Shown piece after piece: positions 11,134-23,976 of a stretch of 64,000 nt of DNA. The notes under the pieces were generated by a model. It did not search any database, had not been told where the DNA came from, and worked only from the letters and a program-made list of their open reading frames with translations. Source of the DNA: Fonsecaea monophora (Eukaryota > Ascomycota > Eurotiomycetes > Chaetothyriales > Herpotrichiellaceae). Location of the stretch: contig NW_019173934.1 in NCBI RefSeq assembly GCF_001642475.1, positions 434,001 through 498,000 of the forward strand, in the 5' to 3' direction. Each line of letters starts with the position of its first letter. The first letter of the stretch is position 1. Position numbers and translations under genes: made by a program.

Positions 11134-14100
11134 ATCTTACGTGATGATGAAACGTCCTCCTTCCGCTCTCAACCGCCTTTTTTTTTTTCACGTGCCCTGT
11201 TGAGAAGTATTGAGCACCTTTTTGTCCGCTTCAAGTTTGTGTTTTTGAAATCCAGTTCTTGGCCCCGAGCATCCACAATGAACTCTCGGGTCGAGAGATG
11301 ATGAGGCCTGCTTCATTTTGGGGGCAATAACCAGATGGCCCGTTCGCCTGGTAACCTGCTGGGGCAAAAAATAGAAAGCCTAAAGAGGTTGCTGCTGCTG
11401 CTACTGCTGTGCTGCCTAGTCCTTTCCACAGACGCCACCAAGGCCAAGAGGTAGGATCAGGACGGCACGAAGACAAAAGGGGATTCCAACAAGACCAGTT
11501 CGTTTCGGTTGTGGAGGCAGCGGATGATGTTCTGCGCCAACTAATGGGGCAGCCAACACTTCTGTCGAGAAGGACCAAACGAACAAATGGAGCTACGTAT
11601 GAGTTACTGTGGGCACTTCTGTCCATCGAAGGGATCCGTGCCTTTGCCTCATGTGTATAAACTTGCGTGCCCTGCTGTACTCGTGCAGTGATAGCAAAAG
11701 AGGGCCTCCTGCATCAGGGTCCACTTTGGCCTGGCGCTTGGGTTGGTGATTGATGTCTCGTGCGGAACGTACCGTCAGTTTCCAACACGAGTGCTATATG
11801 TTTGCTATGTGTTGCACGGTACCTAGACACTCCTACGTCTTTCGGCAATTCTTTGTTGGATTTCCTAGGAATTCTCGATCTTCTCGGAAGAAACGGGGTG
11901 CCGACCTTCCTTATGCCAGTGAGCCGGCCTCTGGTTACAAGTCGTGGATATCAAGCATCCCGAGAGGCCGAGAGTGTTGTGCTGGACCCCTGTTCCACAC
12001 ATTTTCTTTCATTCCTCGACAGACAGATGATAGCATTCGCTATCACGAAGACTTTCCCCCTGTCTGTGAACAAAACAGCAGATCTGGTCACTGCCTAACG
12101 ATGGCGGTACAAGCAATTTGTTGAGTGGACAGGGCCCCATATATATCGGACTCACATAGATCCTATGCAGCGCTGAAGCTGTGAGTAGATAGAATCCTAA
12201 TCAAGCCGCGACATTGCCGTCAAGCCACTCGAAGTCTCTGCGAGGTGCCGTTTCCGCTTAACCCTCCTGTACGACGATATCCGACGCCGAGCTTGCGGGG
12301 CAATCTCTAAAGAGAGTAAGGCAGTTGGTTTGTCCCGTCGCTTGCAGAGAGCCACCTTCAAAGCATCGGCTTCCGGGAGATGGCGTTGCGGTATATCGAC
12401 CTGCATACGTACGTGGTCTTGATTAGACTTAACGGCCCTGTTGCCGTCCGGGACTTTGGCCGACTTGCCGTCTGTTGAAGGGTACTGGTGGAAATCTGTT
12501 TAATAATAATTCGTCGGGGCCGCCCGGGAAATAATGCTCTTTGCAATCCCTCCCCTGACGAGACGAAGACCTTCCGACAATTGAGTGCTAGTTTCCAACC
12601 ATGCGCAGGTGAGCAGGGTTCTAGATCCACGATGGGCCGTCTGAACATCCAAGACGACCTTTGCAATTGTTGTGGAAGATTAAAACCAATTGCTCACAGC
12701 GTTTCGGCTGGGAAACTGGCTTGTCCCAGTCGCCGAAGCCGATAGATCCTTGGCCCCTGCCTCCTCTCGAACATGCGTTACCCCTCCGTGCACGTGGAAT
12801 TAGCCTTGAGGTTGAGTATCAATAATGAAAAAGGGTGCCCCATCAGGCCTAGCCGGTGGTTCATGCATTCCTGCAGCATTGAGGACATTCGACAACGACC
12901 CCTTGCATATTGGGTATCTTCAATGCGAGCATTTTTGGGAAGGCCACTCGCATACGGTCGATGATCCTGCGATCAAACACGTATCCCTGTCCACATTTTG
13001 CAGGCAAGCATACTCGTACGTGTCGAGAAGCCCCGGAAGATGGCTCCAAGGCAACCAGGCTGTTGATCCTCGCAAGGCTCGTCGTTCTGGATGGCCCAAG
13101 TACAGTTGATTGCGGCTGGTGTAGAATATTCTCCTCTGCATCTGACGATCAGGCTCGTGGACGATGCAACGTCATTGAGTTGATCAAGCTGCACTTGGGC
13201 CAAATACTCGAGAGTAATTCGTTATACCTTCGCATTTCTAAGACGGCGGGAGGCGAGCGTCCGCCCACAGACGTCATGCATGCCCTTTGATAAGTTGCAT
13301 GAAACTCCAGCCGCTGATGCAGCACAGAGTGCGACGCGCGATGAGCCAGCGGCGGGTAGCAACTCGGAGTGGGAAGAGCGAAGTGATGGCTCTCATTCGT
13401 GCAGACAGTGTGGCCAACGTTACAGCAGCGTCATATGAGTTTTGGATCTGAAAATCGCGACGTCCTGAAAAGCCACCTACGAAATAGAGACATCAGGGTT
13501 GGCGTTGACTTGCATGTCAGACGCGGCCTTCCACACCATGTATCTCTCCTATTTGGAGATACCCCAACGGGCGGGCTAATGCAATGCTCTCTTCATCCTT
13601 TCGTATAATGGCGAATGAAAATGACCTTGCTTCGCTCTTGTGCCGAGCGTCCGCAGCCTTCCTTCGATCCTGACACGGGTTTGGACCAATGCTGCCAGGA
13701 GGTGGGCTGAGAATCGCTAACGGGGTTCGCGGAGAAGACGAGGCCGAGAAATATGTCAGGTGCTCACTTGTGTAATATTGGTCTGCTTGGGGCTGTTTAT
13801 CATTGGTGGCAACAGGCAGAATTAAAGCCGCTTTGCCGTTTTTCCAAAGTCTGTCTGAATGGCCACGACAGATAGGGGACTCGTGGCCTTGTAGACAGCC
13901 TCGGGCCTAATTGGTTACAACGAGCTGTCGAGTCAGGTCCCAAGACTTCAGATTTCTCCCCGAGGTCGACGTCCATCGAGGCTGGGAGGTAGCCGGCCAC
14001 TTGGAAGAAAACTCTAATAGCGACCACGTAAGGTGGCCACTGGTGGTTGGGTTAGAAACATCGTGGGAATAGTCAGCATAGATATTGCCTTTCTTCGCAT

Positions 14101-16640
14101 GGAGCGCATCGACCAACAGCTTGGTGAGTGCATGTCGCTGCCGATGACATCCTTGCTGGGTGGTAGGGTGGACCTGTGGAAATTTTTTGACTCTGACCTT
14201 GGTGACATACAGCCTCTTGAACACAATCCAACAGTAAGCAACGAATGCATTTTTCCCAACATCGATGGTGGGGGCGGACGCTTGGGATTCACTACTGCGT
14301 AGGACTGTACCTAGGTATTTGGATGGTAGTGCATCACTGATCGTACCCGGCCTCATGACCACCAGCGACCCCAGATTTGCACACGGTTGCGGGTTAGCGC
14401 GGGCACTCGGACCACTCTAAGGTCCACAAAGGGCCACAAGGGGGAGAGGGCCGCATGAGTGATTCGGATCAGCATTTCTTCAGAGGTGATCCGAAGCTCA
14501 TCCAGAACGTTAGTGGTACGGTCCTCCGTGCATCTTTAACTCTCCAGGATCGGCAGATTGCGGCATCCTGTCTCTGCTGTGGCGACCGTCTAGACCCAAG
14601 GGCTAGATCAAAGCCTGTCTAAGCATCTGCTCGGAGATCAAAATACGAGGTATAGTATTCTCGTCGACTCGTAGGCGCGCCCGGGACCTGTGAGATCGAA
14701 CAAAGTTATAGCCAGCCCGGGCGTACTCAGGTCCTGGTGGAGCTGTTCAACGAAACGTACTTGAGTTGAGAGAGCGCCGGTTCAGTGAGATGCCGGGTTC
14801 ATCGTATCACTGTTGTTATCAAAGAGATCCAAAGGACAATAGTGGGTGGCAGGTGTCCACTGGCGGACCTGTATTGGTGGGGCTCGCAGTCATTTACCGT
14901 TTGGTGTACGAGGAATTGATGAGGTATATTCTCGAAGATGGTAAAAAGATCAATCCCAAACTCCGGGCAGCACAGTAAACAGCAGCACTTGGGGCTAGGG
15001 AACGCTATAGGTGCATTAAGTTGACAAGCGCCGATAAACATTGGTGTCTTCGCATCGAAATTTGGAACTCCAGCGGGTTGCAGAAGTCGTGCAGGTTAAA
15101 GAACGGAAGTAGATGATCCTTAGTAGAGCAAGAGGAGCTTGGGCCACTGGCAAAGCTAGCACTGCCCACTGGGGATGGAATAATGACAATGTGGATCCTC
15201 CTCCTCCATGTGTCGAACGAGTACGAAGGTGGGTTCATGGGTATGCACCATGAGTCGCAGTTCCTCCGGACAGACGACTAGGATATTTTGGGGAGGACGG
15301 GAGGCATTGAGCCATGTCAAGGGATGGAAGGCATTTCCGACAAGTTCGTCCCCTAGCTGTGTAGTGAACCATTAGTGAAGTGTTGATCACTGGGCTGATC
15401 GTGATTACGTGCAACCGCACGAGAATCGTAGGCCACGGGTTGGTGACGCTTACCTGAAAATCTGGGGAGAGAGTCACCAGAGTTGAGAGACAGATGGGCG
15501 CCGGAGAGAAAGGTTTCAGCAGCGTTGTGCGTTGATCTGAGAACCCTTGAGATGAGCTGCATGCCGGTCAATGCAACAGGGAACCACTGCGAATCCACCT
15601 CATCCACCAAGAAAAGGAAGTTGGCCCCGGTCGATTCGACGGAGGCGTGATGTGCTTATTTTTCTGCGCCACACATGGTTGGCATTTGACGGCGCCTGCA
15701 AGGACAGGTGAAGAGATGCTGGTTGTTGAGAAAAGGGACCCAGTAGCGGTGCAGCTAAAGAGGATCGAGGGAGACTTGAACGGCGACAAAATCACACTTG
15801 GTCACCCACATTTCTCGTTCCTTCCCGTGGAGCCGAATCTTGGCTGTGTTGAAGAGGGATTGTGTACTCTCTACAAAATACCGCAGTTCATTCGCATGAA
15901 ATTCGCCAGGGCGACTTTGTAGACAAATGCCTAGAAAAAGGGTACAAGGTGAGAACTGCAGGGCCCAACAAAGTAGGGTTTGGAGGTGGCTAGGACTTGA
16001 ACAACTGCGGGACCCAAACCCACTGTATTCACAGCCCAAACAGGGCGTAACGAGCTAGAGGGGGGTCGCCATCAAAGCCTATATCATGTATCGGTACCGG
16101 TTGTTCGTGAAGAAAAGACACTTTATACAGGAACATGGGTCCTAGCAGGCGACTCAAGTCCCTACCTAGGTTGGTATCTAGGTACCTCGTACGCCTGTGC
16201 TGGCTATACAGAGATTCATGACAGACCTACCTGGTGGTAAGTAGCACCTGTAGTACATAGCATGGATACATAAACACCCCTCCCCTCTCCTGCGCCCTTT
16301 GCGCCCCTTGTGCCCCTTGCGGCTTTAGCTTATAGGCATAGGCGTGCCTGGATATACTCGTACTCACCCAACTGCAACACCTGCAGATTGCAACCCAGTT
16401 ATGCCCAAGTGCTCCATCCGATGTGTGTGTGGCACTTGTTTTGCACGACGTCAGCTAGACCTCTTGGACTTTAGCCTCAGAAGGAAATCACAGGCCACCC
16501 AGGCAGGGCCTTGTACCGGTTGTAGTGCGGCAACAGTCCGCACCCCAGGGGGTTGCACAAATTGGCGCTGCCCAATAACAGGCATACAGCCTAACCAAGG
16601 CCCTGTCGAAAGCTGCTGTTCGATTCGGTCGCTTCTTGAC
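11134..16640. other. Gene-poor 5.5-kb stretch without a supported gene
   Basis: After the pot1 stop codon there is no frame over about 160 codons on either strand and none with recognisable motifs. The composition looks mixed rather than AT-rich, so it does not resemble a strongly RIP-mutated transposon graveyard. Notable small elements are a CTG-rich run near 11390-11412 and copies or halves of the palindromic motif ACCTAGGT (about 14309, 16164, 16180). A minus-strand block of open frames at about 15240-16040 could not be joined into a believable gene. Confidence 0.5.
16163..16184. repeat. Small inverted repeat of TACCTAG / CTAGGTA
   Basis: The two 7-bp arms at 16163-16169 and 16178-16184 are perfect inverted copies separated by 8 bp. 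The left arm is also part of the palindrome ACCTAGGT. Similar pieces occur near 14309 and, as half sites, near 11820 and 17668. Function unknown. Confidence 0.5.
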
Positions 16641-18130
16641 ACTCCAGACTCTCCGGGCTCCAGCTAAAAATTCTACTCCAGAGTCTCTCCAGTGTCTCTC
16701 CAGCTCCCCAAGTCTCCATCTCCCAGACCTTGTTCTGCGTTGTGGCTGCTGAGGGAGAAAAAAAATCTCACTGCAAATGCACTTTGTACACCACCAATTC
16801 CTCTAACGAGAAATCGCTCTCTAATCTATTCTTCCTTTTTTTTCAACTTTTCCTTTTCTTTCTTTCCATCTTCTCACCCACCCCCCCTCTGACGTCTCCC
16901 GTCAATTTTCCGAATATCGTTTTCCTGCTTACTCTTCCCATCACCAGGTCTCGTCCGTACTACGATCCACGCGGTACCTTTGCGACCTGGACCATTCGTC
17001 GAGTTGGGAAAAAGAGAAGAGAAACACCGAAGAAACATTGAAAAACCACCGAGACACCGAGGACACTGAGACTGCTTATACGAGTGGACGTCTCTTCCCG
17101 TGAAACTTCCCCAGGTCTCCCCCCCGAGTGGTATCCTCCTCTCTCTTTGCTCATCCTAGCAACCCCAAAAAACGGCGTGGCTTGGAACGCTGCCAAAGCT
17201 ATACCTACTGTGTAGGCATTCCCAGGGTCATATCCGACGAACAAATTGATCCTCGGCCGGGACCACCTTTCTTGTACTGGGTCTCTCCAGAAGCCGGCCG
17301 ACCCTCTGGCCAACGGGCGTTCCAGAACAAACAGCGACCTGCCAGAAGTGGCAGCCCTACCAATCCCGTGGCTTCTCGTACAGCCACCCTGCACGCTTGA
17401 AGGCATCCGTGGCCGCCAACCACCATTGCCTCCCACCCACCTGTGACGTGCCAAAACTCTGAGGGCAATTCATCTCGCCCTGTCGGCCTGTGGCCAAAGT
17501 AACTATTTTCTTCCTCGGTCGTCAACTTTTCGCATTTTCACGACTTTGTCACTGTTGGTATCTTTACCCTGGTAAGTGTACAAGCCTTGCGTCGACGTTG
17601 TCGTTCTTAGACCATACTCAATGTTGCAACGGCAATACCTTACCCCAAGTACTAAAAGCTGCGTACCTAGACTCGAGTATTGCTCATGTACATGATCTCT
17701 TAAACTCCCAATCATCTTCCTTGATTACCACCTTTCTGGGACTTTGTGTACAGTCATTGATTATTCGTGCCTGGAGCATCGGATTTCTCTTTCAGATCCG
17801 CCTGGAGCGCGACCAATACCTGCGAAAATTCCTGTCCTTGAGCGGCCTGGTGTATTGTGACGTTGTCTTCCAGGGTTGAGTACATATGGTACATTGAAAT
17901 CAACCTTTGACAAGACTTGAGGCATATTTTCAAAACTTTACGGCTATATCGCAGAAACCCAAGAACATTGCTTGCGACATAGTTGTATTGCGCATGCTTC
18001 TTCCTCAACTGGCTTTCCCGTCCCCCGCTCGAGGCTTCGCGACCTCTTGACAGAACCGAGAACTTGGAGTTTTTTGGGCCAAGTACTCAGCGCGCAAAGA
18101 GTGCGCAAAAGCAACAGAAACTGAAACCAG
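16641..18130 (+). promoter_or_regulatory. Probable promoter and long pyrimidine-rich 5' leader of the C2H2 transcription factor
   Basis: Repeated CTCCAG/TCTCC runs (16660-16710) and a long CT-rich stretch (about 16820-16900) look like a fungal core promoter and early leader. Several short ATG-initiated frames and at least one intron-like donor (GTAAGT at about 17572) lie before the main ATG at 18131. Long leaders with upstream ATGs are common in fungal regulator genes. The transcription start is not visible from sequence. Confidence 0.4.
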
Positions 18131-21100
18131 ATGGCGGAGGAGGTTAACACTTCGCCCGTCGACACCATGGACGTGGCCTCGCCCGAGGCAGCTTCTGCAG
18201 AGGGACCTTCAAGTGAGACCGCACTAGCTGCCTCAGAAACTGGTATGTCTTTCCAGCCCATGGCTCGACCTTCTGTGCCTGAGACTCATTCCCGCCTCTC
18301 AGCGAACGAGACACCAGCCGGCAACAAGGCTGCATCGACCAAGATACCCGCTGTATCCAAAACTATTATGCCGACTTCGGCTTTTCCTCCTCCAAAGACA
18401 GATAAGCCCCGGCCTCATGTGTGCTTGACCTGTATGCGATCCTTTGCTCGCCTAGAGCATCTGAAACGGCATGAGCGATCACACACGAAGGAAAAGCCCT
18501 TTGCGTGTCCTGAATGTACTCGCTGCTTTGCTAGGCGTGATCTATTACTCCGACATCAGCAGAAACTCCACTCCTCTACCACACCATCAGCACGCCCTCG
18601 GTCTGGACGTAGGGAAAGTGTTGCGGGAGTTGCCAGTGGTCGTGTTCGCAAAAACTCCACCACGAGCAATACGACAGCCATGAGACCAAGAGCCAACACG
18701 GTCAGTCATGTTGATTCTGCCACCCGGACGCTGAGTATGATGTCCGAATCTGTTGGTAACTTCGGCCGCCAACCTTTGAGCGGCGGTCATAGCCACCACA
18801 ACAGCATGTCGGCCATCTCAAACATTCACGCATATCAAGTCCGCGGTGCAAACGGTCATCAGTACGCTTTGAATCTTCCAAAGTTGGAGACTGTTGGACT
18901 GCCTTCTGATATCTCAGGCGGCCTCCGCACGGCGCCTCCCTACGGAGGATTCGGTGCCGAGTTTGGAAATGATTTCGACTCCGACCAGGGAAATACCATC
19001 AATCCTCACGCTCTGCATATGACCAACTTGCAAGCGCTGGGTGTCGACTCGTCCATTTCACATTTCCACCAAATGTTCCCTGGGATGACAGCTTCTCAAG
19101 CCATGGCTGACGACGATTCGAATTTCGACTGGATGACCTTGGGCTTTGAGAATCAGATGTCCTTCACTCAGGCCAATGAGAACGCAATTGATGACTCTTC
19201 ACCCTCGGCCATGAGCACTGGCAGTCCGGCACCTTTACATGAGCTGAACGGTGAATCGAATATGGCAGCAATGCAACATGCTTCAGTAACCGCAGGCAGT
19301 ATGTGGTCCACCACTCTTGCGGCCCACGTGCCACTGTTAAACAGTCCGATGAGCATCGAAATGTTGTCCAGCTTTAATGACGTTGTCAACGCCCCCATGG
19401 GGACAGTGTCGCCAAAATCCTTACTGGGTCAAGCAACTGCTATGGATATCAATCTTCCTACTCCGCCAGATTTTGTCTCTGTGGACGCTTCTGCCGTGCA
19501 CTCGAACCCCCAATTTACTAGTTACCAGCTCTCCTTCGCTGGAGATGGTCCTGGCTCTACCACTTCCACTGCCTCAATGGACAGCAGTCTCCGTCAAAGC
19601 TCGACCACAACCGCGTCTACAGACTTGGTCAGCGATCACATTCGGAATGTTTTGATCGCCGGACTTTCTCAGAATGTAGGCTTTGGACAACGAAAGTACT
19701 CCCAACCAGCAATCAGTTCGCCGCTGTCTCCAGGCTCAAATACACGCACGAAAGGGTTTAACGCCAGCACTTTTCCCAGCACACATGATCTACAGCGATA
19801 TGTTTCTGCGTATATCAAATACTTCCATCCGCACCTTCCCTTTCTACATATTCCAACCCTCAACTTTGCGTCGCCAGACTACACAACTCCAATCAGGCTA
19901 GTGTCTGGCCATTCTCAGTTTGGCCAGGCTTCGGTGGCAGGCGGAGGCAGTTGCTTGATCCTAGCAATTGCTGCTATTGGTGCCCTCTACGAACACGAGG
20001 TGCCTCAGTCTAGAGAACTTTTCGAGTGTGCCAAGCGTCTGATCAGCAGCTATCTTGAAGAAAGGCGCAAAGCCAACCTGACCAAAACCCAATTTGGACC
20101 TCGACACTCTGCTGAGCGAGAAGACACGCCACTCTGGTTGGTTCAGGCGATGCTTCTGAACGTGATTTATGGCCATAATTGTGGCGATAAAACGGCAGCT
20201 GAGCTGGCAAGTAACCATTGTGCCGCCCTGGTTAGTCTAGCTCGCGGAGCCGAGCTTGCAAAGCCTCCTCAGAGCTACAGCGGAACAAGCATCAATGCGA
20301 ACGTCCAGATGGGTGGAATGCCAAACCATGGCTGGGGCTCGATGGCCAGCGAGTTGGACGATTCTGACTGGTTGGAGTGGAAAATCATGGAAGAACGCAA
20401 GCGAACTTTGTATGTGGTGTTCATCCTTTCGAGTATGCTTGTGACGGCTTACAATCATCCCCCCGCACTCACCAATTCCGAGATCCGATTGAATCTGCCC
20501 TGTGCGGAAGAACTTTGGTCAGCTGAGTCTGCGCAGACATGGCGCCACCTGGGGGGACCTGGCGCGGAAACGGGAGCTCTTACCTTTGCCGCCTCGTTGA
20601 CACATCTACTTATGTCCGCGCACAGACAACGTCGGCGGAACAGCAACGTGAATCCGCTCGGGCTTACTAGCGAACCAGAGCTCGCGCCGAGCACATTCGG
20701 TTGCTTGATCCTGATCAACGCTCTACATAATTACATCTGGGAGACACGGCAGCGACACTTGGGACGTCAATGGACCGCAAGCGAGACGGAGCAGATGCAT
20801 GCACACATCGAACCAGCACTCACTGCCTGGGAAGCGGCATGGGCGAGCAACCCCAAGCATAGCATCGAACGACCCAATCCTTTTGGAGATGGCCCCTTGT
20901 CGGCGGACTGCGTCCCGTTACTTGATCTCGCTTACATCCGGCTGTTTGTCAATTTCGGCAGGTCCAAGGAAGCGTTCTGGCAACGGGACTACGATGCTAT
21001 GTCGGAAGAGCTGGCCAAGGGCTCAGAAGCGGTTCCGAGCCAGGACACGGGAAAAGCGGACCAAACCACCAACCCTCCGTCTCAGAAGCCGGAGAGCAAG

Positions 21101-21745
21101 AATCAAGAGCAAATCCCGACCCCTGTGGAAGAAGGCGTGAAACTGGAAGCGGTAGAACACGAGAATGGTAGGAAATCCCTACCATCTCGGCGTGAGCGAC
21201 ATCTTCGGAAGGCTGCATTCTATGCCGCCGATTCTTTGGCCATGTCAGACAAACTCGGTCTGAGTTTTGCTGAACATACCTCTCGAGAGCTACCAACACA
21301 GTCAGCTATGTGTGCATTCGACTGCGCGCAAGTGTTGGCAGAGTGGATCGCAACTGTCCAAGAACGGGTTGGCAGATACCTAGGCGTCATTGGGCGGGAC
21401 GAGATGAATCTGGTCGAGGTGCCAGGCATAATCCTCCTCGAAGATGAAGATCGGACACTGATCCAGAAAATCGACGAAATCCTGACGAGCGCTGAGAGCA
21501 AGGTCGAAACTCAGGGTGGATTTGATCTTTCCGACGCTCGAGAAGGAGGTTACGGCAGCAGAATCCTAACGCTGACAGCATACATACTGGGAAGGGATTC
21601 CGTGTGGCCCGGTAAGTCAATATCCATGTGTGGGAGCAAATCGTGCTAATCCTGTACTACAGTCTTCAAGCTCATGGCGCGGTCACTTGAGACCCAGGCA
21701 GGGCATATCAAAGAGCGAGCATTAGCTTCAGTTTCCAGCTCGTAA
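18131..21745 (+). CDS. C2H2 zinc-finger transcription factor with fungal_trans domain (1187 aa, 2 exons)
   Basis: Exons are 18131-21611 and 21663-21745. The 51-nt intron has a GTAAGT donor; splicing changes the end to VFKLMARSLETQ...VSSS, while unspliced reading stops at 21647-21649. Two C2H2 fingers sit near the N-terminus: C98-C101-H114-H118 and C126-C129-H142-H147, joined by a TKEKPF linker, so it binds DNA. A long Ser/Asn/Gly-rich low-complexity region follows. Residues about 560-900 match the fungal-specific transcription factor domain PF04082 (YFHPHLPFLHIPTL, LLNVIYGHN, WLEWKIMEERKRTLYVVFIL). An acidic, Glu-rich segment lies near residues 965-1020. This two-finger plus fungal_trans architecture is typical of filamentous ascomycete regulators, but target genes cannot be inferred. 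It acts in the nucleus. Confidence 0.9.
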
Positions 21746-23976
21746 TCACCAACAGAGGTCAGACTGCAATCTTGAGGTCATCTTGACCAATATAATCTAT
21801 CCTTCTTTGTCGAAATCACGACGGATGCAGGTTTGATTGAGACAATTGTTTTAATCTTGACGACGCCAGTCGATATGAATTATCAGGACATATGATCACA
21901 ATATACCCCAGAGAAACGAACCTGTGACACGAAAAGTTTGCAGATACGAGCCATTTCTGGCTCAAGGACATACCAAAAAGTGCGGGATTTCACGAGGAGT
22001 ACATACGGGACTTGATCACGGGAGGGAAGGACTCGAAATTTCTCTCGTTGGGCGGATTGACCGCTAATGATCAACGCAATCGAAGAATGTAATTGTACGC
22101 CGGGAGGGAAGATGTCGATGGACAAAAAGCACAAAGGTCGAAGGCGACCGACACGAGGCTCATCTTTATGGCGAACAGTGAGTTGGATGGCTTATCAGTT
22201 GGCTAGCTTGATTCGCTGTGTGGAAAGAATCTCTGAGTCGAGCAGTACCCAGCTTGCAAATTGCGCGTGGGATGAGAGTAATGACAATCAGGACTGCGGC
22301 CCGATAAGCTGCGTGTATATGGCCAAAGTTGGTGGCTTCTTTCCTTTCTGTCCTGCTCGTATCTGCGGGACAAAGTCATGCCTTGGAGTGGGCAGCAAAC
22401 CTGTTCTTGTTTTATTTCCTTTTTTTCCCCCTTCCCTTTCCTTTTTCCCGTGCGTGCATTGATATGCAGTATTGGTGGATCGTCTTCGACCATGAGTGGA
22501 CGATAAGTCAGTACTGCTGTCACATGTTGGCCTGGGGTACCGAAAGGTGAATCGAAGCGACCACCAAAGTACCAATAACGGGGCGAGAGTTTGAGGGGAT
22601 ACAGCCTCGAAGAATGCGATTAGTCCTTCCGCGGTCAAGTCGGTCAGTCTGGCCAGCGGTCAGAATTGACCTACAGCGGGAATAGTGGATTGGGTAGGGC
22701 CGTGATTTCAGATAGCCAAGAGTGCCTGTTCTTCTTGATTCGAGCACGCTTGGAGCCCATCACCAGCCATTGACCAACCATAAAGCGCTGTGATAGAGTC
22801 AACATCCCGCTCTCTCGTGTGGATTCCGAGTGGCTTAGAAGGGTGAGAGGAGTTGAGGGCACCGAAGATAAGCGGGATAAGACGATACTCTGAGTCGGTA
22901 CTTGGTTGGGGTCTGTCTGCCTTCTCAGGCTGATGAGAGAGCCATGAAGAAAGGTGAAGGGATAAATTTAGCGGCCTTGGCCACTGACCCAGAGATGACC
23001 CGTGGTCCTCGTATTCCCAGGGATGAAGCCGAGTGTCCGATAAACAGGCGTGGCATGGGCATGGCAAAGGTTTGTGGTTGGTCCAGGCGCCAATACTCGG
23101 GCAACTGATTGCCTGCGTTCAACTGCGTGGGTGGTCAACTGGCTCCACAAAGGGAGCTGCGTACCCCGTTCTCATTATATCCGGGTAGTTACTATGCCGC
23201 AGGGCCATGCCCACGCCCCCTCCCCCAAGCCCTCGAAGCTAAGCCCAAGACCCCCGAATCTTCTTCGACAAGGCTCGGCGCCTTATTAGTGCTGCCCTCC
23301 AAAAAAAAAGACATCCACTCCTCACGTCAATCACGGTGCTCAGTCCTTCTTTGTCACCTCAGATCTTCCCAGTACCCAAGACCGCTTCTTGCTGAGTGTA
23401 CTTTTTCCTCAATTGCCACAGCATAAGCTCATCATTATTGTTGCCCAGATTTCTTCGAAAGGACGCTTCATTTAACTGAAGCTTTCCCCTCCCCACCCAA
23501 TTCTATCTCTACCAGATCCCAGCACGGTACATATAACAGCCCCCTTGGACCGGATTCTCCGTCCTACCCCTCGATCCTTTCATTCATCTACCACCGTGCA
23601 CTTCTGCGATCTGGATTCTCTACACTCACTATAGACATCCTTCCTCCGCCGCGGCCGGGTAGACCAGTTTCTTTCGAGATAGACCCCCATCTATTCCTCT
23701 CCTCGACGACACATATGTTGGCAGACGCTCTCTGAATGCGGCGAGTTCTGCATCACGATCTTCACCAAAGAGAAGGAAGCGACTGGGGATAGAGGCGATA
23801 TAACTTTCTTTTGTCGATATAAATCAATATCTGTCCTATACTCTAGAACACACGGGAGGAATCTGTGACTTGGTGCAACCAATATTGGCTACAATTCCTC
23901 ATTTTCAAGCCACACCTGCTGCTAAAAGGCTCTCACATTCTTGCACGACTCCTAGGTTCCACGACATCTGTGCCAG
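21746..23976. other. Intergenic stretch, mostly promoter and leader of the antiporter gene
   Basis: No coding gene is supported in these 2.2 kb. The part from about 23200 is pyrimidine-rich and probably transcribed as the leader of the antiporter gene; it contains the two upstream ORFs listed separately. Confidence 0.5.
23715..23792 (+). promoter_or_regulatory. Two back-to-back upstream ORFs before the Na+/H+ antiporter gene
   Basis: The first small frame is 23715-23735 (six codons plus TGA). The second starts immediately after that stop at 23736 and ends in TAG at 23790-23792 (18 codons plus stop). No further ATG is present before the main ATG at 23977, 184 nt downstream. If the leader is transcribed, these would reduce main-frame translation or make it depend on reinitiation. 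Confidence 0.4.

Noticed and set aside
13907..14362. 151-codon minus-strand frame in the gene-poor region
   Set aside because: No recognisable family, no supporting neighbouring exon, and a similar number of frames occurs on the opposite strand.
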